Shown here: one piece after another, positions 6,761-16,288 of the stretch
Layout: the number at the start of each line of letters is the position of its first letter
How positions within the stretch are numbered: the stretch's first letter is position 1
Assembly (NCBI GenBank): GCA_910586595.1
Contig: CAJUJB010000011.1
Location: 1 to 25,239 of the forward strand
DNA: 25,239 bases
Source of the DNA: an uncultured Muribaculaceae bacterium
Lineage (GTDB): Bacteria > Bacteroidota > Bacteroidia > Bacteroidales > Muribaculaceae
Direction: 5' to 3'
Made by a program: the position numbers and the translations under genes
Notes under the pieces: model-generated
The model's input: the letters and a program-made list of their open reading frames with translations, nothing else
Told to the model about the DNA's origin: nothing
Databases searched by the model: none

Positions 6761-9013
6761 TCAGCGGATCACAACCTTGCGGGTTTCGGTCTTGCCATCG
6801 GCGGTTACACGGAGCACGTATACGCCTGCTGCGGCACCGGCTGCGTCGAGGGTGAGGTTTTCACCGTTGGCAGCGGTTGCAAGAGCCTGTGCGCCCGACA
6901 TTGAGTAGAGGGCAGCCTCAACCTTTGATGCGCCGGGGGCGAAGATGTCGAAGCAACCTGCGGCTACCTCGCTTACGAGGATTTCGCTTTCGAGCTTGAC
7001 ATCGCTCACTGAGTTGATGCCGAGGATGCGCTTGATACCTGCGAGGGCGTCGATCTTACCATAGCCGAAACGCTCGGGAGCCTCGGCGGTGTAAGCATCC
7101 TGACGTGCAGTCTCGCTGAGGATCTGCTTAACCTCATCCATTGTAAGGGTGGGATCAGCCTGGAGCCAGAGGGCGAGGATACCTGCTACGAGAGGTGAAG
7201 ACATCGAAGTACCCGACATTTCATGCCAGTAGTAATCGCGGTCGGCACCCGACTTGGTGATGGCGATGTAATTGTCGCCGTAGGGGTTATTGCCGGCATT
7301 CTGATAGTAATAGCTGTACGATGACACCATACCCTGGCCAGGAGCTGCGATATGGGGGAGCTGGCGGCCGTCGACGGTGGTACCATATGATGAGAAGCTT
7401 GCAATCTTACCCTTCACAGCGCCGGTATAACCGATCATATCGGAAAGGGTAGGCCACATCTCAACATTGGTGTAGGCAGCTACAGAGAGGATGTTGTCGC
7501 CGCAGGCCATATCATTGATAGAGCCCTTGTCGTTACCGTAGGTGAAACCGTCAAGGTCATTGTCGATGAAATAGATGTTGCCTGAAGCATACATGTCGAC
7601 ATAAGTGCCATCTTCACCTTCAACAATCACACCGGGAACTACGCCCTTGATCTCGCCTTCGGCAAGGCTGCCGAGCGACATATAGCAGTTGTAGCGGTTG
7701 TTGTCGGGGTTGACGCCGCAGGTGACGATGATACCTGCACGGTTGCCGAATACTGAGTCAAGCGCAACTTCACGCACGTACTCAGGCATGGTGTAGTAAG
7801 TACCGGTGAGGTTGGTAGTGTAGACGCTGTCGGGGTTCTCGGCGAGGGGGGTGAACTTGTAAGAGTACTTGATGTCGCCGGTGAGGGTATCAACAGCTAC
7901 GAAAGTTACATTTACAGGTTTGTTGTCCTTGCTCCAGATGTCGCACTGACCGCTTACGGGCTGGATGCCGAATGTGGTCTTAACCTGCTTGTCGTTTGCA
8001 GTGAACTGCTTCTGGATTGACATCGGCGTTCCGGCCTCATTACCGGCAGATACGCACACGAGCATTTCCTTACCGATTTCAGCGAGGTATTTGCAAGATG
8101 CGGTAGAGCCATCGTGGGGGCCGTAGTTGTGACCGAGCGAGAGGTTCATCACAGCGGGCTTGCCGATTTCCTTGGCGTAGTCGAGGATATTGCCGGATGC
8201 GATGAGGATGTTGTTGCCATCAAGAGTACCTGCGCAGGGAGCGAGCTCAGCACCGGTAGCTGCACCGTAATATTTCACGGGGTAGTTACGGCGGTTGTAG
8301 AGGTCGCCAGTACGCTCGCTGACGGTAGCTACAAAGTCAGCATTGCCTTTGTAACCGCCGGCCATGATGCCGAGCACGTGTGTGCCGTGGGTGGCGCTGG
8401 AGAGGTCGGTCGAGTAGCTGGCGATCTTCTCCTCGGTTGCGAGTGTGCGCACAGCACCGTTCGAGCCGGTGATGACCCACATTTTGGTCACACGGGGTTT
8501 GCCGTCCTCATCAAGGAAGTTGATGTGGTTAGGATCGATACCAGTGTCCATAAGGCCGCAGAGCACGCCGGTGCCGTCGTAAGCCTTGTCGAGGCCAATG
8601 CCGGCATGAACAGCGTCGATATTGGTCTCTTCGCGGGCATTGAGGAGGAGGGTATGGTTTTCATAGCCGAGCGAGATGCCAAGCACGTCGCTGAGTTCGG
8701 CCACATCTTGAATCTGAATTGGAGTGAGACGGACGATAGCCATGTCACCACGCGCATCGACCACTTCACCGCCGAGGCGTTCAATCTGGGATAGCACATT
8801 TCCATCGGCCATGGTGACAATCACTGCCACCTGTTCGTCGGCGCTTACTGCAGGAGTGAGAGCTCGGACGTCGCTGGAGCGAGAGGCATGGACAGCGTTG
8901 GCAGCTGCGCCGACAAGCTGAGCCGCGGGGGCGTCAAGCTTCGCCTGTGCATTTGCAACAGCTCCGAATGCGAGGGCCGAAAGTGCAAAAAGCGTTACTT
9001 TCTTCATTGTCAT
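6761..9013 (-). CDS. Secreted subtilisin-like (S8) serine protease with T9SS C-terminal sorting domain
   Basis: Exported endopeptidase. The 750 residues start with a signal peptide (MKKVTLFALSALAFGAVANA) and a propeptide-like region to about 130. The catalytic domain has Asp156 in GLMDTGID, His209 in HGTHVLGIMAGG, oxyanion Asn325 in SAGNEAG and Ser603 in GTSMSSP. About 278 residues separate Asn325 and Ser603, against about 66 in subtilisin, so a large beta-rich insert of about 200 residues sits inside the domain. The last about 75 residues, ending VYVLRVTADGKTETRKVVIR, resemble a type A T9SS (Por) sorting domain, predicting passage across the outer membrane and cleavage or anchoring there. 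Either Met1 or Met3 may be the start. It has its own -7 box and terminator, so it is probably transcribed apart from the sus operon upstream. Confidence 0.94.
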   Translation of the reverse strand: MTMKKVTLFALSALAFGAVANAQAKLDAPAAQLVGAAANAVHASRSSDVRALTPAVSADEQVAVIVTMADGNVLSQIERLGGEVVDARGDMAIVRLTPIQIQDVAELSDVLGISLGYENHTLLLNAREETNIDAVHAGIGLDKAYDGTGVLCGLMDTGIDPNHINFLDEDGKPRVTKMWVITGSNGAVRTLATEEKIASYSTDLSSATHGTHVLGIMAGGYKGNADFVATVSERTGDLYNRRNYPVKYYGAATGAELAPCAGTLDGNNILIASGNILDYAKEIGKPAVMNLSLGHNYGPHDGSTASCKYLAEIGKEMLVCVSAGNEAGTPMSIQKQFTANDKQVKTTFGIQPVSGQCDIWSKDNKPVNVTFVAVDTLTGDIKYSYKFTPLAENPDSVYTTNLTGTYYTMPEYVREVALDSVFGNRAGIIVTCGVNPDNNRYNCYMSLGSLAEGEIKGVVPGVIVEGEDGTYVDMYASGNIYFIDNDLDGFTYGNDKGSINDMACGDNILSVAAYTNVEMWPTLSDMIGYTGAVKGKIASFSSYGTTVDGRQLPHIAAPGQGMVSSYSYYYQNAGNNPYGDNYIAITKSGADRDYYWHEMSGTSMSSPLVAGILALWLQADPTLTMDEVKQILSETARQDAYTAEAPERFGYGKIDALAGIKRILGINSVSDVKLESEILVSEVAAGCFDIFAPGASKVEAALYSMSGAQALATAANGENLTLDAAGAAAGVYVLRVTADGKTETRKVVIR

Positions 9014-9060
9014 GTGTATTTAAAAATGCTTATTTATTTTCCTGATTTGATAATTGAGTG

Positions 9061-9068
9061 CAAATATA
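9061..9068 (-). promoter_or_regulatory. -7 promoter element of the S8 protease gene
   Basis: The minus strand reads TATATTTG followed by CAC, matching TAnnTTTG, 47 bases before the protease start. No convincing TTTG is found 19-21 bases upstream, so the -33 box is weak or recognised by another sigma factor. Confidence 0.5.
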
Positions 9069-9189
9069 CGCAATTTCGGGCTGAGTTTGAGCATTTAAAT
9101 CTACAAAAAATCATAAAACCGACGCCGTGAAAACAAAAGTTGCCGCTTTGCTGCAATTTTGACTCAGGCTTGCGGATATTAAACCCAAA

Positions 9190-9217
9190 CGCGGGCGTAC
9201 CGGGTGGCACGCCCGCG
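9190..9217 (-). terminator. Probable terminator of the susCD operon
   Basis: A GC-rich 9-bp stem (9190-9198 with 9209-9217) with a 10-base loop lies 13 bases after the stop codon of the last operon gene. On the minus strand it is followed by GTTTGGGTTT, an imperfect U-rich tail, so termination may be partial and some read-through into the protease gene is possible. Confidence 0.55.
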
Positions 9218-9230
9218 GGAAGAAGGTTGA

Positions 9231-11174
9231 TTAGCGAACCGGAACCAGTTTGCTCGACATGCGGCCTACGCCGTTGAGCATATTGGCTTTCGACTGTGCC
9301 TTGGTCAGACGACGAACCGGGTACTTCTGCTTAACATTTGCCGAGCCGGTGCCACCAAGGTTGAAGGCGCCGAGGTCGAGATAGAAGCTACCGATGGTCT
9401 TGCGCTGTGCGACATAGTCGTCGGCTGCGATATCCATGTTAAGGTTGGTGTTGAGCCAGCTGTCAGGATTGTAGATGGTGAACTGACCGAGAAGGGTCGA
9501 TGCGGGGAAGGTGATCACCTGATTCTCGTCGATAGTACCACCGTAGCCGAGACGGGCTACCTGTGCGGGGCGTGCGCCACCTTCAACATATTCGCCGGCC
9601 TGCGAATATACATTGATGTAGCCGTCTGAAGAGCTCAGCTGTACGCCGAGACGCGAGCCGCTGGCAATGTATACGCAGTTCGAGGTTTCGATGTTGATGT
9701 AAACGAAGTCGTTGCCGTCATTGTCGTAGGTTGCGTCAGCCATAGGCCAGCCGTTACCGAACTTGTAGGGGTTGACAAGGCGGAGAACGTTAGGATCTAC
9801 GGTGCTCTGCTCTACGAGAACATCCCAGGTATAGGCAGGAATGCTGGTGAAGAGTGAGTAAACGAAGCCGTCGGTATACTCGGCATAACCGAGAGTACGC
9901 CAGGTATAGGGAACACTGGGCTCATATCCGAAGGTATAGTATGTGTTGAATACATTTTCGCCGGCATCGTCATAACCGGTGAATACCAGGGTATAGGGGC
10001 CTTCTTCGCGGAGGAAGAACTCATAGTCGAGCTGCTGGTCGTATACGAGCTCAGGGCTTTCTTCCTTGAGCATATCGGCAAGCACAGCCTTAACCTCGTC
10101 CTCAGTGAGGGCACCTTTTTCGAGACGGTAAGCATACGAAGCAAGGTCGTCGGTGCGGTATACATTGACTTTGGCAGCCTCTTCCTCGAGGTTGTTGTAG
10201 TACATGTTACCAAGGTAACGAACCTCGATGCCGTAGTCGGCGAAGCCGGGGAGCTGCATGTACTCTGCCTGCTGGCCTACCATGCGACCTTCAATATAGT
10301 AGATGGTATTGAAGCCAAAGAGACCGCGGTCGGGGAGGTATCGAGAAGTATTCAGGAAGTTCTCGGCAGTTGCACCATCGGGAATTGCGGCGGGGTTGAT
10401 CTGCGACACATAGGTATAGGCGTCAGTTACCATCACCATTGAGCCGAACGAATTTTCGTCGCCGGTGGGCATGGGTTCCCAGAATGCGCGCTGGTGCACA
10501 GAGTCGGCTATTACAGTTGCGTTGTAGCCGTTGACATAGTATGTCCAAGTTGCCTGAACGTCGTTAAGCTCGGGGCAGTAAGCGTCACCGAACTGGAAAC
10601 GTACGCTGTCGTTGATAAGCGATTTGGCTTTATATACGGCAACTTCCTTGTCCGAAATACCGAAGAGGGAGAGGGTAACCGTACCGAACTCCGGATCCTT
10701 GTAGCGCTCGTATTCGCCCCAGGGAGCGTAAGAGAGGGTATATGTGCGTTCAGTCAAGCCGTAAGGTGTGTGGGCCTCTCCCGCAATCTTGGCTGTGAGC
10801 ACGTAGTTTTCTTCGGGGGTAACGGCTGAGAATGTCACACCGATCACGAGCTCGGCTACATTAGAGCCGGCAGGGAAAGTAACCTGGGTCGCAGGCGAGA
10901 AGACTGCTGTTGTAGGTTCGCCTTCCTCGTCAACGATTGAGGCGTCGATTCCTACTGTGAGTTCCTTGTCGAGACCGCCGTTACGGTATACATTCACGCT
11001 CACCTGAGTGGCGTCGACCTTGATGGGTACATCCTGCTCGTCTTCCTGCGAGAAGTATACTTCGTCGCCATCGTAAGCGGGAGCAGGGGTGTACTCGGTC
11101 TTGTCGGTACACGACCATGCGCCGGCAAGAAGAGCTGCGCCGGCTATCGCTGTCAGTATCTTATTAAATTTCAT
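9231..11174 (-). CDS. Surface lipoprotein of the SusCD operon (SusE/SusF position), function unknown
   Basis: A 647-residue predicted lipoprotein; I do not recognise a named family. The signal peptide ends at Cys22 (LAGAWSC, a loose lipobox of the kind Bacteroidetes tolerate), followed by charged residues (TDKTE) resembling the surface-export signal of Bacteroidetes lipoproteins. Residues about 40-150 look like a Calx-beta or similar immunoglobulin-like beta domain, with alternating hydrophobics and VTFPAGSNVAEL. The rest is rich in Tyr, Trp and Asp and presumably beta-structured. No catalytic motif is evident. As third gene after susC and susD, 22 bases behind susD, it sits where SusE/SusF-type substrate-binding lipoproteins sit, so surface ligand binding is the best guess. 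The ligand is unknown. Confidence 0.75.
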   Translation of the reverse strand: MKFNKILTAIAGAALLAGAWSCTDKTEYTPAPAYDGDEVYFSQEDEQDVPIKVDATQVSVNVYRNGGLDKELTVGIDASIVDEEGEPTTAVFSPATQVTFPAGSNVAELVIGVTFSAVTPEENYVLTAKIAGEAHTPYGLTERTYTLSYAPWGEYERYKDPEFGTVTLSLFGISDKEVAVYKAKSLINDSVRFQFGDAYCPELNDVQATWTYYVNGYNATVIADSVHQRAFWEPMPTGDENSFGSMVMVTDAYTYVSQINPAAIPDGATAENFLNTSRYLPDRGLFGFNTIYYIEGRMVGQQAEYMQLPGFADYGIEVRYLGNMYYNNLEEEAAKVNVYRTDDLASYAYRLEKGALTEDEVKAVLADMLKEESPELVYDQQLDYEFFLREEGPYTLVFTGYDDAGENVFNTYYTFGYEPSVPYTWRTLGYAEYTDGFVYSLFTSIPAYTWDVLVEQSTVDPNVLRLVNPYKFGNGWPMADATYDNDGNDFVYINIETSNCVYIASGSRLGVQLSSSDGYINVYSQAGEYVEGGARPAQVARLGYGGTIDENQVITFPASTLLGQFTIYNPDSWLNTNLNMDIAADDYVAQRKTIGSFYLDLGAFNLGGTGSANVKQKYPVRRLTKAQSKANMLNGVGRMSSKLVPVR

Positions 11175-11196
11175 GAGTCTTTAACTTTTAATGCGG

Positions 11197-12882
11197 TTAT
11201 TGACGGATGGCGTCGTAGAGACCTGCGGGTGAGGGGTTGTTGAAGCCTGAGATTGCGGGGTTGTTGTCAATCTCCTGCTTAACGATACAGAAGTTCATCC
11301 AAGCCGCGCGGCCGTTGCTGTTGAATGTATCGAGACCGGGCTCAAAGTTGGTGCCGTCATACCAGCGCTCTGTTGAGTAGTTGAGGCGCTTGATGTCGAA
11401 GAAGGAAAGACCTTCGCCGAAGAATTCGATACGTTTCTGGAAGATGATTTCCTCAACAACTGATTCTTCATCGGTTACACGTGTGGTGTAGCTGCTGTAA
11501 CGGTGGTTACGCATGAAGTCGATGAGGAGCTGCTTGCCTGCAGCAGGATTGTTGTGGGCGGTTGCCTCAGCTTCGATGAAATACATCTCCTCTACACGCA
11601 TGAGGGGATATGCAACCACGCATGCGATGAGGAAGTCGGTCATATTACCGCTACCGGGGCGGAACTTGATCGAGGTGTAGGGCTCGGTGAGGTTTTCAGC
11701 AGCCCATGCAGCATCGATGTAGGGGATACGGTCGGCAAGACCGCTGCCGCTCGGGGGAACGAAGGCGAGCTTGCGGAAGTCGCGGTCGTTGATACGCTTG
11801 TAAAGGCTTGCGCCGATCTGGGGGCTTGCGCCGGCGTCAGGCGATGCATAGCCGAAGTCGTTCTCGTTCACGCAGAACGATACCCAGTTGAGCAGCGAAG
11901 ACTGTACTGCATTGTCCTCAGTCACATACTGGCCGGCGAACATCCATGAAGAGAATGATGAGTCATTGAAGCCACGTGATGTATCGAGCCATTCAGCCTG
12001 TGTGAGAGGAGTTGCGCCAGAGGTGTTGATGGCGGTGCGGGCGTAATTTGCAGCCTCGGTGTAGGAGTTTGCTGCACCATCGGCATCCTGGTCAACCTCA
12101 GCCTTGTAGCTGGCATCCCAGAGATAGAGACGGGCGAGCAAGCCGTAAGCCACAGCCTTGGAGGGAAGGGTCTTGTCGGCACTGCTTATGCCTTTGTCGA
12201 AATATTTAAGAGCCTCATTGAGGTCTGCCTCAAGGTGAGCGAACATTTCATCGTGCGAGATACGGGGATTGTTACGCATCTCTTCTTCGGTGGTGTTCTC
12301 ATCAATCCAGGGAATTGTGAGGCCGAGGATAGGCTTGCCTTCGGGCGATGTGCCGGAGTTGAACTCGGTGGGAAGGAACTCATAGAGGCGAGCCATGTCG
12401 AGATATACATAAGTACGGTAGGTAAGACCGCAAGCGAGATAGAATGCCATCTCAGGATTCTCGTCGGCTGCCTCGCGGCTTACGTTCTTCATTACGTTGT
12501 TGAGAGTCAGGATCTGCTCGTAGTAATAGTTCCAGGAATACTGGCATACGAGGTAGTCAGGGCCGAGTGAGTAAGCGTTGCTGCTCCAGCTTGCAAACCA
12601 GTTGTAGCCGCCTGCATCAGGCACGTACATATCTTCGGTCATGACGTCGCGGATGTGCATCATCGAAGGGTAGCCCCAGTCGAAGTGGTACGACGATGAG
12701 CCGAGAGTCAGAATATTGTTCATATGGCCTGTCATTGCCCATACGAGCGCCTCGACAGCCTTGGGCGAGCTCTGGAGCTGCTCAGCCGTGATTACGGTAG
12801 TAGGCACCGACTCCTCGATACAGCCTGTCAGGAGAGGTGTCGCCACCAAGGCTGCCGCAAGAGATTTATATATTGCTTTCAT
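11197..12882 (-). CDS. susD: SusD/RagB family nutrient-binding outer-membrane lipoprotein
   Basis: Surface lipoprotein forming the lid of the SusCD importer and binding its substrate (glycan or peptide). The 561 residues begin with a lipoprotein signal ending LLTGC (Cys21) followed by IEES, compatible with surface export. An N-terminal alpha-helical, TPR-like region includes VAYGLLARLYLWDASY (about 232-247). The C-terminal half has the family signature: YFIEAEA, then IIFQKRIEFFGEGLSFFDIK, which corresponds to the conserved ERR..EL..EG.R..DL pattern. Length is typical. It starts 15 bases after the susC stop, so the two are cotranscribed. The family assignment is firm; the symbol denotes family, not proven starch use. 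Confidence 0.95.
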   Translation of the reverse strand: MKAIYKSLAAALVATPLLTGCIEESVPTTVITAEQLQSSPKAVEALVWAMTGHMNNILTLGSSSYHFDWGYPSMMHIRDVMTEDMYVPDAGGYNWFASWSSNAYSLGPDYLVCQYSWNYYYEQILTLNNVMKNVSREAADENPEMAFYLACGLTYRTYVYLDMARLYEFLPTEFNSGTSPEGKPILGLTIPWIDENTTEEEMRNNPRISHDEMFAHLEADLNEALKYFDKGISSADKTLPSKAVAYGLLARLYLWDASYKAEVDQDADGAANSYTEAANYARTAINTSGATPLTQAEWLDTSRGFNDSSFSSWMFAGQYVTEDNAVQSSLLNWVSFCVNENDFGYASPDAGASPQIGASLYKRINDRDFRKLAFVPPSGSGLADRIPYIDAAWAAENLTEPYTSIKFRPGSGNMTDFLIACVVAYPLMRVEEMYFIEAEATAHNNPAAGKQLLIDFMRNHRYSSYTTRVTDEESVVEEIIFQKRIEFFGEGLSFFDIKRLNYSTERWYDGTNFEPGLDTFNSNGRAAWMNFCIVKQEIDNNPAISGFNNPSPAGLYDAIRQ

Positions 12883-12897
12883 TGTAGATGTCTCTGA

Positions 12898-15800
12898 TTA
12901 GAATGTTACGGTAAAACCTCCGGAGAGTGTGCGGATAGGAGCGTAATATGTGTTGTTCACACCACCGGTGAACGACTGGCGGGGATCCATACCTTGACGG
13001 TGGCTCCATACCCAGAGGTTGTCAGCGGCGAAGTAAACACGCAGCTTGCTGAGGTACATCTTCTTCACGATATTCTGGGGCAGTGTGTAGCCGAAGTTAA
13101 CGTGCTCGAGCGAGAGATAAGATGCGTTGGTAAGCCAGCGGTCAGACGACAGAGTGGTGTATTCGTCGTTGTATACGAAACGGGGAATGTCGGTGTTGCG
13201 GTTCTCGGGGGTCCATGCGTTGTACATATCGGCGTGGATGTTTGTACCACGGCTTGAGGTGGTGGGCACACCCATGAGCGACTGGTAGTTGGAGTCGATT
13301 ACCTTACCACCGATCTGGTAGTTGAACGATGCAGAGAGGTCGAAGCCCTTGTACTCGAACGAAGTTGAGAAACCACCGTAGATAGGAGCGAGCACCGAAC
13401 CAACGAGATACTGCGAAGCCTCGCTACCGTTGTGTGTGGTGGTGATTTCGCCGGTGGGGTTACCGTCGGCGTCGGTCACGTTCTTATAGTACATTGCCAT
13501 ACCGTTTTCGGGGTTGACACCAGCATACTTGTACATAAGCATGGTGTACATAGGCAGGCCTTCGCCGTAGAAGATATCGCTGCCCTGGAAGCCCTTCACA
13601 CCGTCAACTTCCGAGCCTTTACGTTCTTCCGGAAGTTTGGTGATCTTGTTCTTGTACCAGGTGAAGTTGAGGTTGATGGTCCAAGTGAAGTCCTTGGTGT
13701 GGATGGGAGTGGTCTGGAGGTCGACCTCGACACCGGCATTCATCATGTTACCAACGTTGGCATAGTAGCCCATGAAGCCCGAAGATGCGGGGAGGGGGAA
13801 CGACATAAGCATGTCGTGTGTTGTACGGTAGAATCCTTCGATAGATCCGTTGAGGCGTGAGTTGAAGAGGTTGAACTCAAAACCTACGTTGAGGTTACCA
13901 CCCTTTTCCCAGGTGATATTCTCGTTACCCTTGGTCGAAGGCGAAGCTGCCGGATGGCCGTTGGCGTTGATCAGGGTGTAAGTATCGGTATAGCGGAAGT
14001 CACCGATATTGTCGTTACCCTGCTCACCGTAAGAAGCCTTGAATTTCAACTGGTTCACCCAGTCTACGTCAAAGAAGTCTTCTTTGCTGATGATCCATGC
14101 GCCACCGACACTCCAGAACGAGCCCCAGCGGTGTTTGGGGTGGAAACGCGAAGAGGCGTCGCGACGGAACGATGCAGAACCGAAGTACTTGTTCTCATAA
14201 TCATATTGTGCGCGCGCGAACCAACCTTCGTTGTTATACATCGAAGAGTAAGAGTTGGGCGACTGGTCGGTGATGGCACCTACGAGTTCGTCATTCGTGG
14301 GGAGGAACATGTTCGACTTCGAAGCGGAGAGGTTCTCGAGAGTCGTCTTATAGTATTCATGACCGAGGAGGACAGAGAGGTTGTTGCCCCCGTAGCTGTG
14401 GTTCCAGTTGAGGAGCTGCTGGAATGTCCAGTCGAGGTTACGGTTATGTGCCTTCTGCACGATACCACCCTGGGTTGCATACTGGCCGTAGAAGGGGTTG
14501 GTCACCGAAGTGCTACGCCATTCCTGGAGAGCCACGTTGTTATTTGAGGTGAAGGTGATGTCGTAGGGAAAACGGATTTCGAAGAAGCCGGTTGCATTGA
14601 GGTTGTTGGCACCTACTTTGTCAGCGCCGAGGATAGCGTCCGACACGGCATTCGAGCCTGAGAGGAACGGACGACGCATGCCGGCGTTGAGGCCTGCACC
14701 GTAGTCGTAGCGAACGATGCCGAGGTCGTCGACCATGATGTTGCCGTTGGCGTCACGCATGAACATCGGGTAGATCGGAGCGATCTGTGTCGCAGCTGCG
14801 AAGATGTTTGCCGATGAGTTGGAAGCACCTTCACCCGATGAAGCGTTGGAGTTCATGTTTACATGCGAGTAAGCGACATTGGCACCAACCTTGAGCCAAG
14901 ACTTAGCCTGGAAGTCGGCATTGAGTCGGCCGGTGAAGCGGCGGTAATCAGAAGGTACACGTACGATACCCTGGTTGTCAAGGTAGCTGATTGAAGCCAT
15001 GAGGTTGCTGCGCTCGGTACCTTGCGAGATATTCACATTGTATTCCTGACGGAGACCGGTGGTATAAGTCTCATCCATCCAGTTGTCGGGAGTCAGCCAG
15101 AAGTCACCGGAGCGGTAACCGAGGGTAGCCGAGGGGTTCATGCGGCCATTGTAGCCGATGAGGAACTCGCCTTCGGGCACTGTGAACACCTGGTAGCCGA
15201 GACCGGCAGTGGTGTTTGAGCAGAGCTGCTGGTTGGCCCACTGGGTTGCATAGATGGGATCGTAACCGAGACCACCGATATTGGCGGCAGTAGAGCTGCC
15301 CGAGGGGGTGTACATCTCGGTGGGATAGGTTGCGTAGTTATAGAGGGCGCGGTAGTACATTTCGTAGTACTGACGCGGGTCGGTGATATAGTTGTAGTCC
15401 TGAGATGCACGGCTGTTGCCACCCCACTTGGCGTCTACCGTCACGGTAGCCTCACCAAGTTTAGCGCGCTTGGTTGTGATAAGAATCACACCGTTGGCGC
15501 CACGAGCACCGTAAAGGGCGTTTGAAGCTGCGTCTTTAAGAACCGACATCGACTCGATATCGTTAGTATTGAGTGAATTGATATCGCCGGTGTATGGAGC
15601 GCCGTCGACGATGATCAGCGGCGAGTTACCTGCGAGGAGCGAAGAGAAACCGCGGATACGGATCGTAGGATCGGAGCCACCGGGTGAGCCGGAAGCATTG
15701 GAGAGCTGAAGACCAGGAACCTGACCCGAAAGAGCGTCGAGCACGTTGGTCACCTGAGTTTTCTCAATAGTGGCAGAGCCTACAGTCGCGGCGGAGCCTG

Positions 15801-16152
15801 TGAATGAGGATCTGGTCTGTTTACCATAGGCCACCACAATCACGTCATCGAGGATCTCATTGTCGGAATGGAGGCGGATCTCCATGTTGCCTTCTTTGAT
15901 AGGCACCTCGAGTGTTTTGTAACCCACGTAGGAAACGACAAGGGTAGTGGCTGTTGCGGGTGCCTTCAAAACGAAGAAACCGCTGGCATCGGTAACAGTG
16001 CCGCCCGTTTCGCCGAGCGCCTTTACCGAGACGCCGATCAACTCCTCGTTGGACTCGGCATCAACGACAGTGCCCTGAACCGTGCGCGTCTGGGCCGACG
16101 CACAAAGGCCGATGGTAATCACTGCCACAAGTAATAGAAACAGCTTTTTCAT
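12898..16152 (-). CDS. susC: SusC/RagA family TonB-linked outer-membrane importer
   Basis: TonB-dependent barrel importing the substrate captured by SusD. The 1084 residues consist of a signal peptide (MKKLFLLLVAVITIGLCASA), a carboxypeptidase-regulatory-like domain (about 22-95: TVQGTVVDAESNEELIGVSV), a DDVIVVAYG stretch just before the plug, the plug domain (about 110-230) with RIRGFSSL, IIVDGAPY and the highly typical LKDAASNALYGARGANGVIL, and a 22-strand barrel ending in Phe (SGGFTVTF). All are diagnostic of SusC/RagA. It lacks a visible N-terminal STN signalling domain, so direct anti-sigma control through this protein is not indicated. It is first in the operon, with a promoter at 16257-16288. 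No adjacent hybrid two-component regulator, sigma factor or glycosidase is in the window. Confidence 0.97.
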   Translation of the reverse strand: MKKLFLLLVAVITIGLCASAQTRTVQGTVVDAESNEELIGVSVKALGETGGTVTDASGFFVLKAPATATTLVVSYVGYKTLEVPIKEGNMEIRLHSDNEILDDVIVVAYGKQTRSSFTGSAATVGSATIEKTQVTNVLDALSGQVPGLQLSNASGSPGGSDPTIRIRGFSSLLAGNSPLIIVDGAPYTGDINSLNTNDIESMSVLKDAASNALYGARGANGVILITTKRAKLGEATVTVDAKWGGNSRASQDYNYITDPRQYYEMYYRALYNYATYPTEMYTPSGSSTAANIGGLGYDPIYATQWANQQLCSNTTAGLGYQVFTVPEGEFLIGYNGRMNPSATLGYRSGDFWLTPDNWMDETYTTGLRQEYNVNISQGTERSNLMASISYLDNQGIVRVPSDYRRFTGRLNADFQAKSWLKVGANVAYSHVNMNSNASSGEGASNSSANIFAAATQIAPIYPMFMRDANGNIMVDDLGIVRYDYGAGLNAGMRRPFLSGSNAVSDAILGADKVGANNLNATGFFEIRFPYDITFTSNNNVALQEWRSTSVTNPFYGQYATQGGIVQKAHNRNLDWTFQQLLNWNHSYGGNNLSVLLGHEYYKTTLENLSASKSNMFLPTNDELVGAITDQSPNSYSSMYNNEGWFARAQYDYENKYFGSASFRRDASSRFHPKHRWGSFWSVGGAWIISKEDFFDVDWVNQLKFKASYGEQGNDNIGDFRYTDTYTLINANGHPAASPSTKGNENITWEKGGNLNVGFEFNLFNSRLNGSIEGFYRTTHDMLMSFPLPASSGFMGYYANVGNMMNAGVEVDLQTTPIHTKDFTWTINLNFTWYKNKITKLPEERKGSEVDGVKGFQGSDIFYGEGLPMYTMLMYKYAGVNPENGMAMYYKNVTDADGNPTGEITTTHNGSEASQYLVGSVLAPIYGGFSTSFEYKGFDLSASFNYQIGGKVIDSNYQSLMGVPTTSSRGTNIHADMYNAWTPENRNTDIPRFVYNDEYTTLSSDRWLTNASYLSLEHVNFGYTLPQNIVKKMYLSKLRVYFAADNLWVWSHRQGMDPRQSFTGGVNNTYYAPIRTLSGGFTVTF

Positions 16153-16256
16153 ACTTATAATAAATTAGACATAAATTGATTGATTCACTTTAGGTTAGCA
16201 ACAGCCATAGACCCAAGCAGAGAGAATATGGGTATACAAGCGTGCATAATGTTGGG

Positions 16257-16288
16257 CAAAGTTAGCACATTTTTTTGAATCTGCTCAA
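16257..16288 (-). promoter_or_regulatory. Promoter of the susC-susD-lipoprotein operon
   Basis: On the minus strand TTGA (16288-16285), 20 bases, then TAACTTTG (16264-16257) resemble the Bacteroidetes consensus, with an exact -7 box. The predicted leader is about 95 nt and carries a TTGATTGATT block on the plus strand (16176-16185), also present before frdC. Confidence 0.68.

Noticed and set aside
8114..8794. 226-codon plus-strand frame opposite the S8 protease
   Set aside because: It is antisense to the catalytic core and has no start context or recognisable domain.
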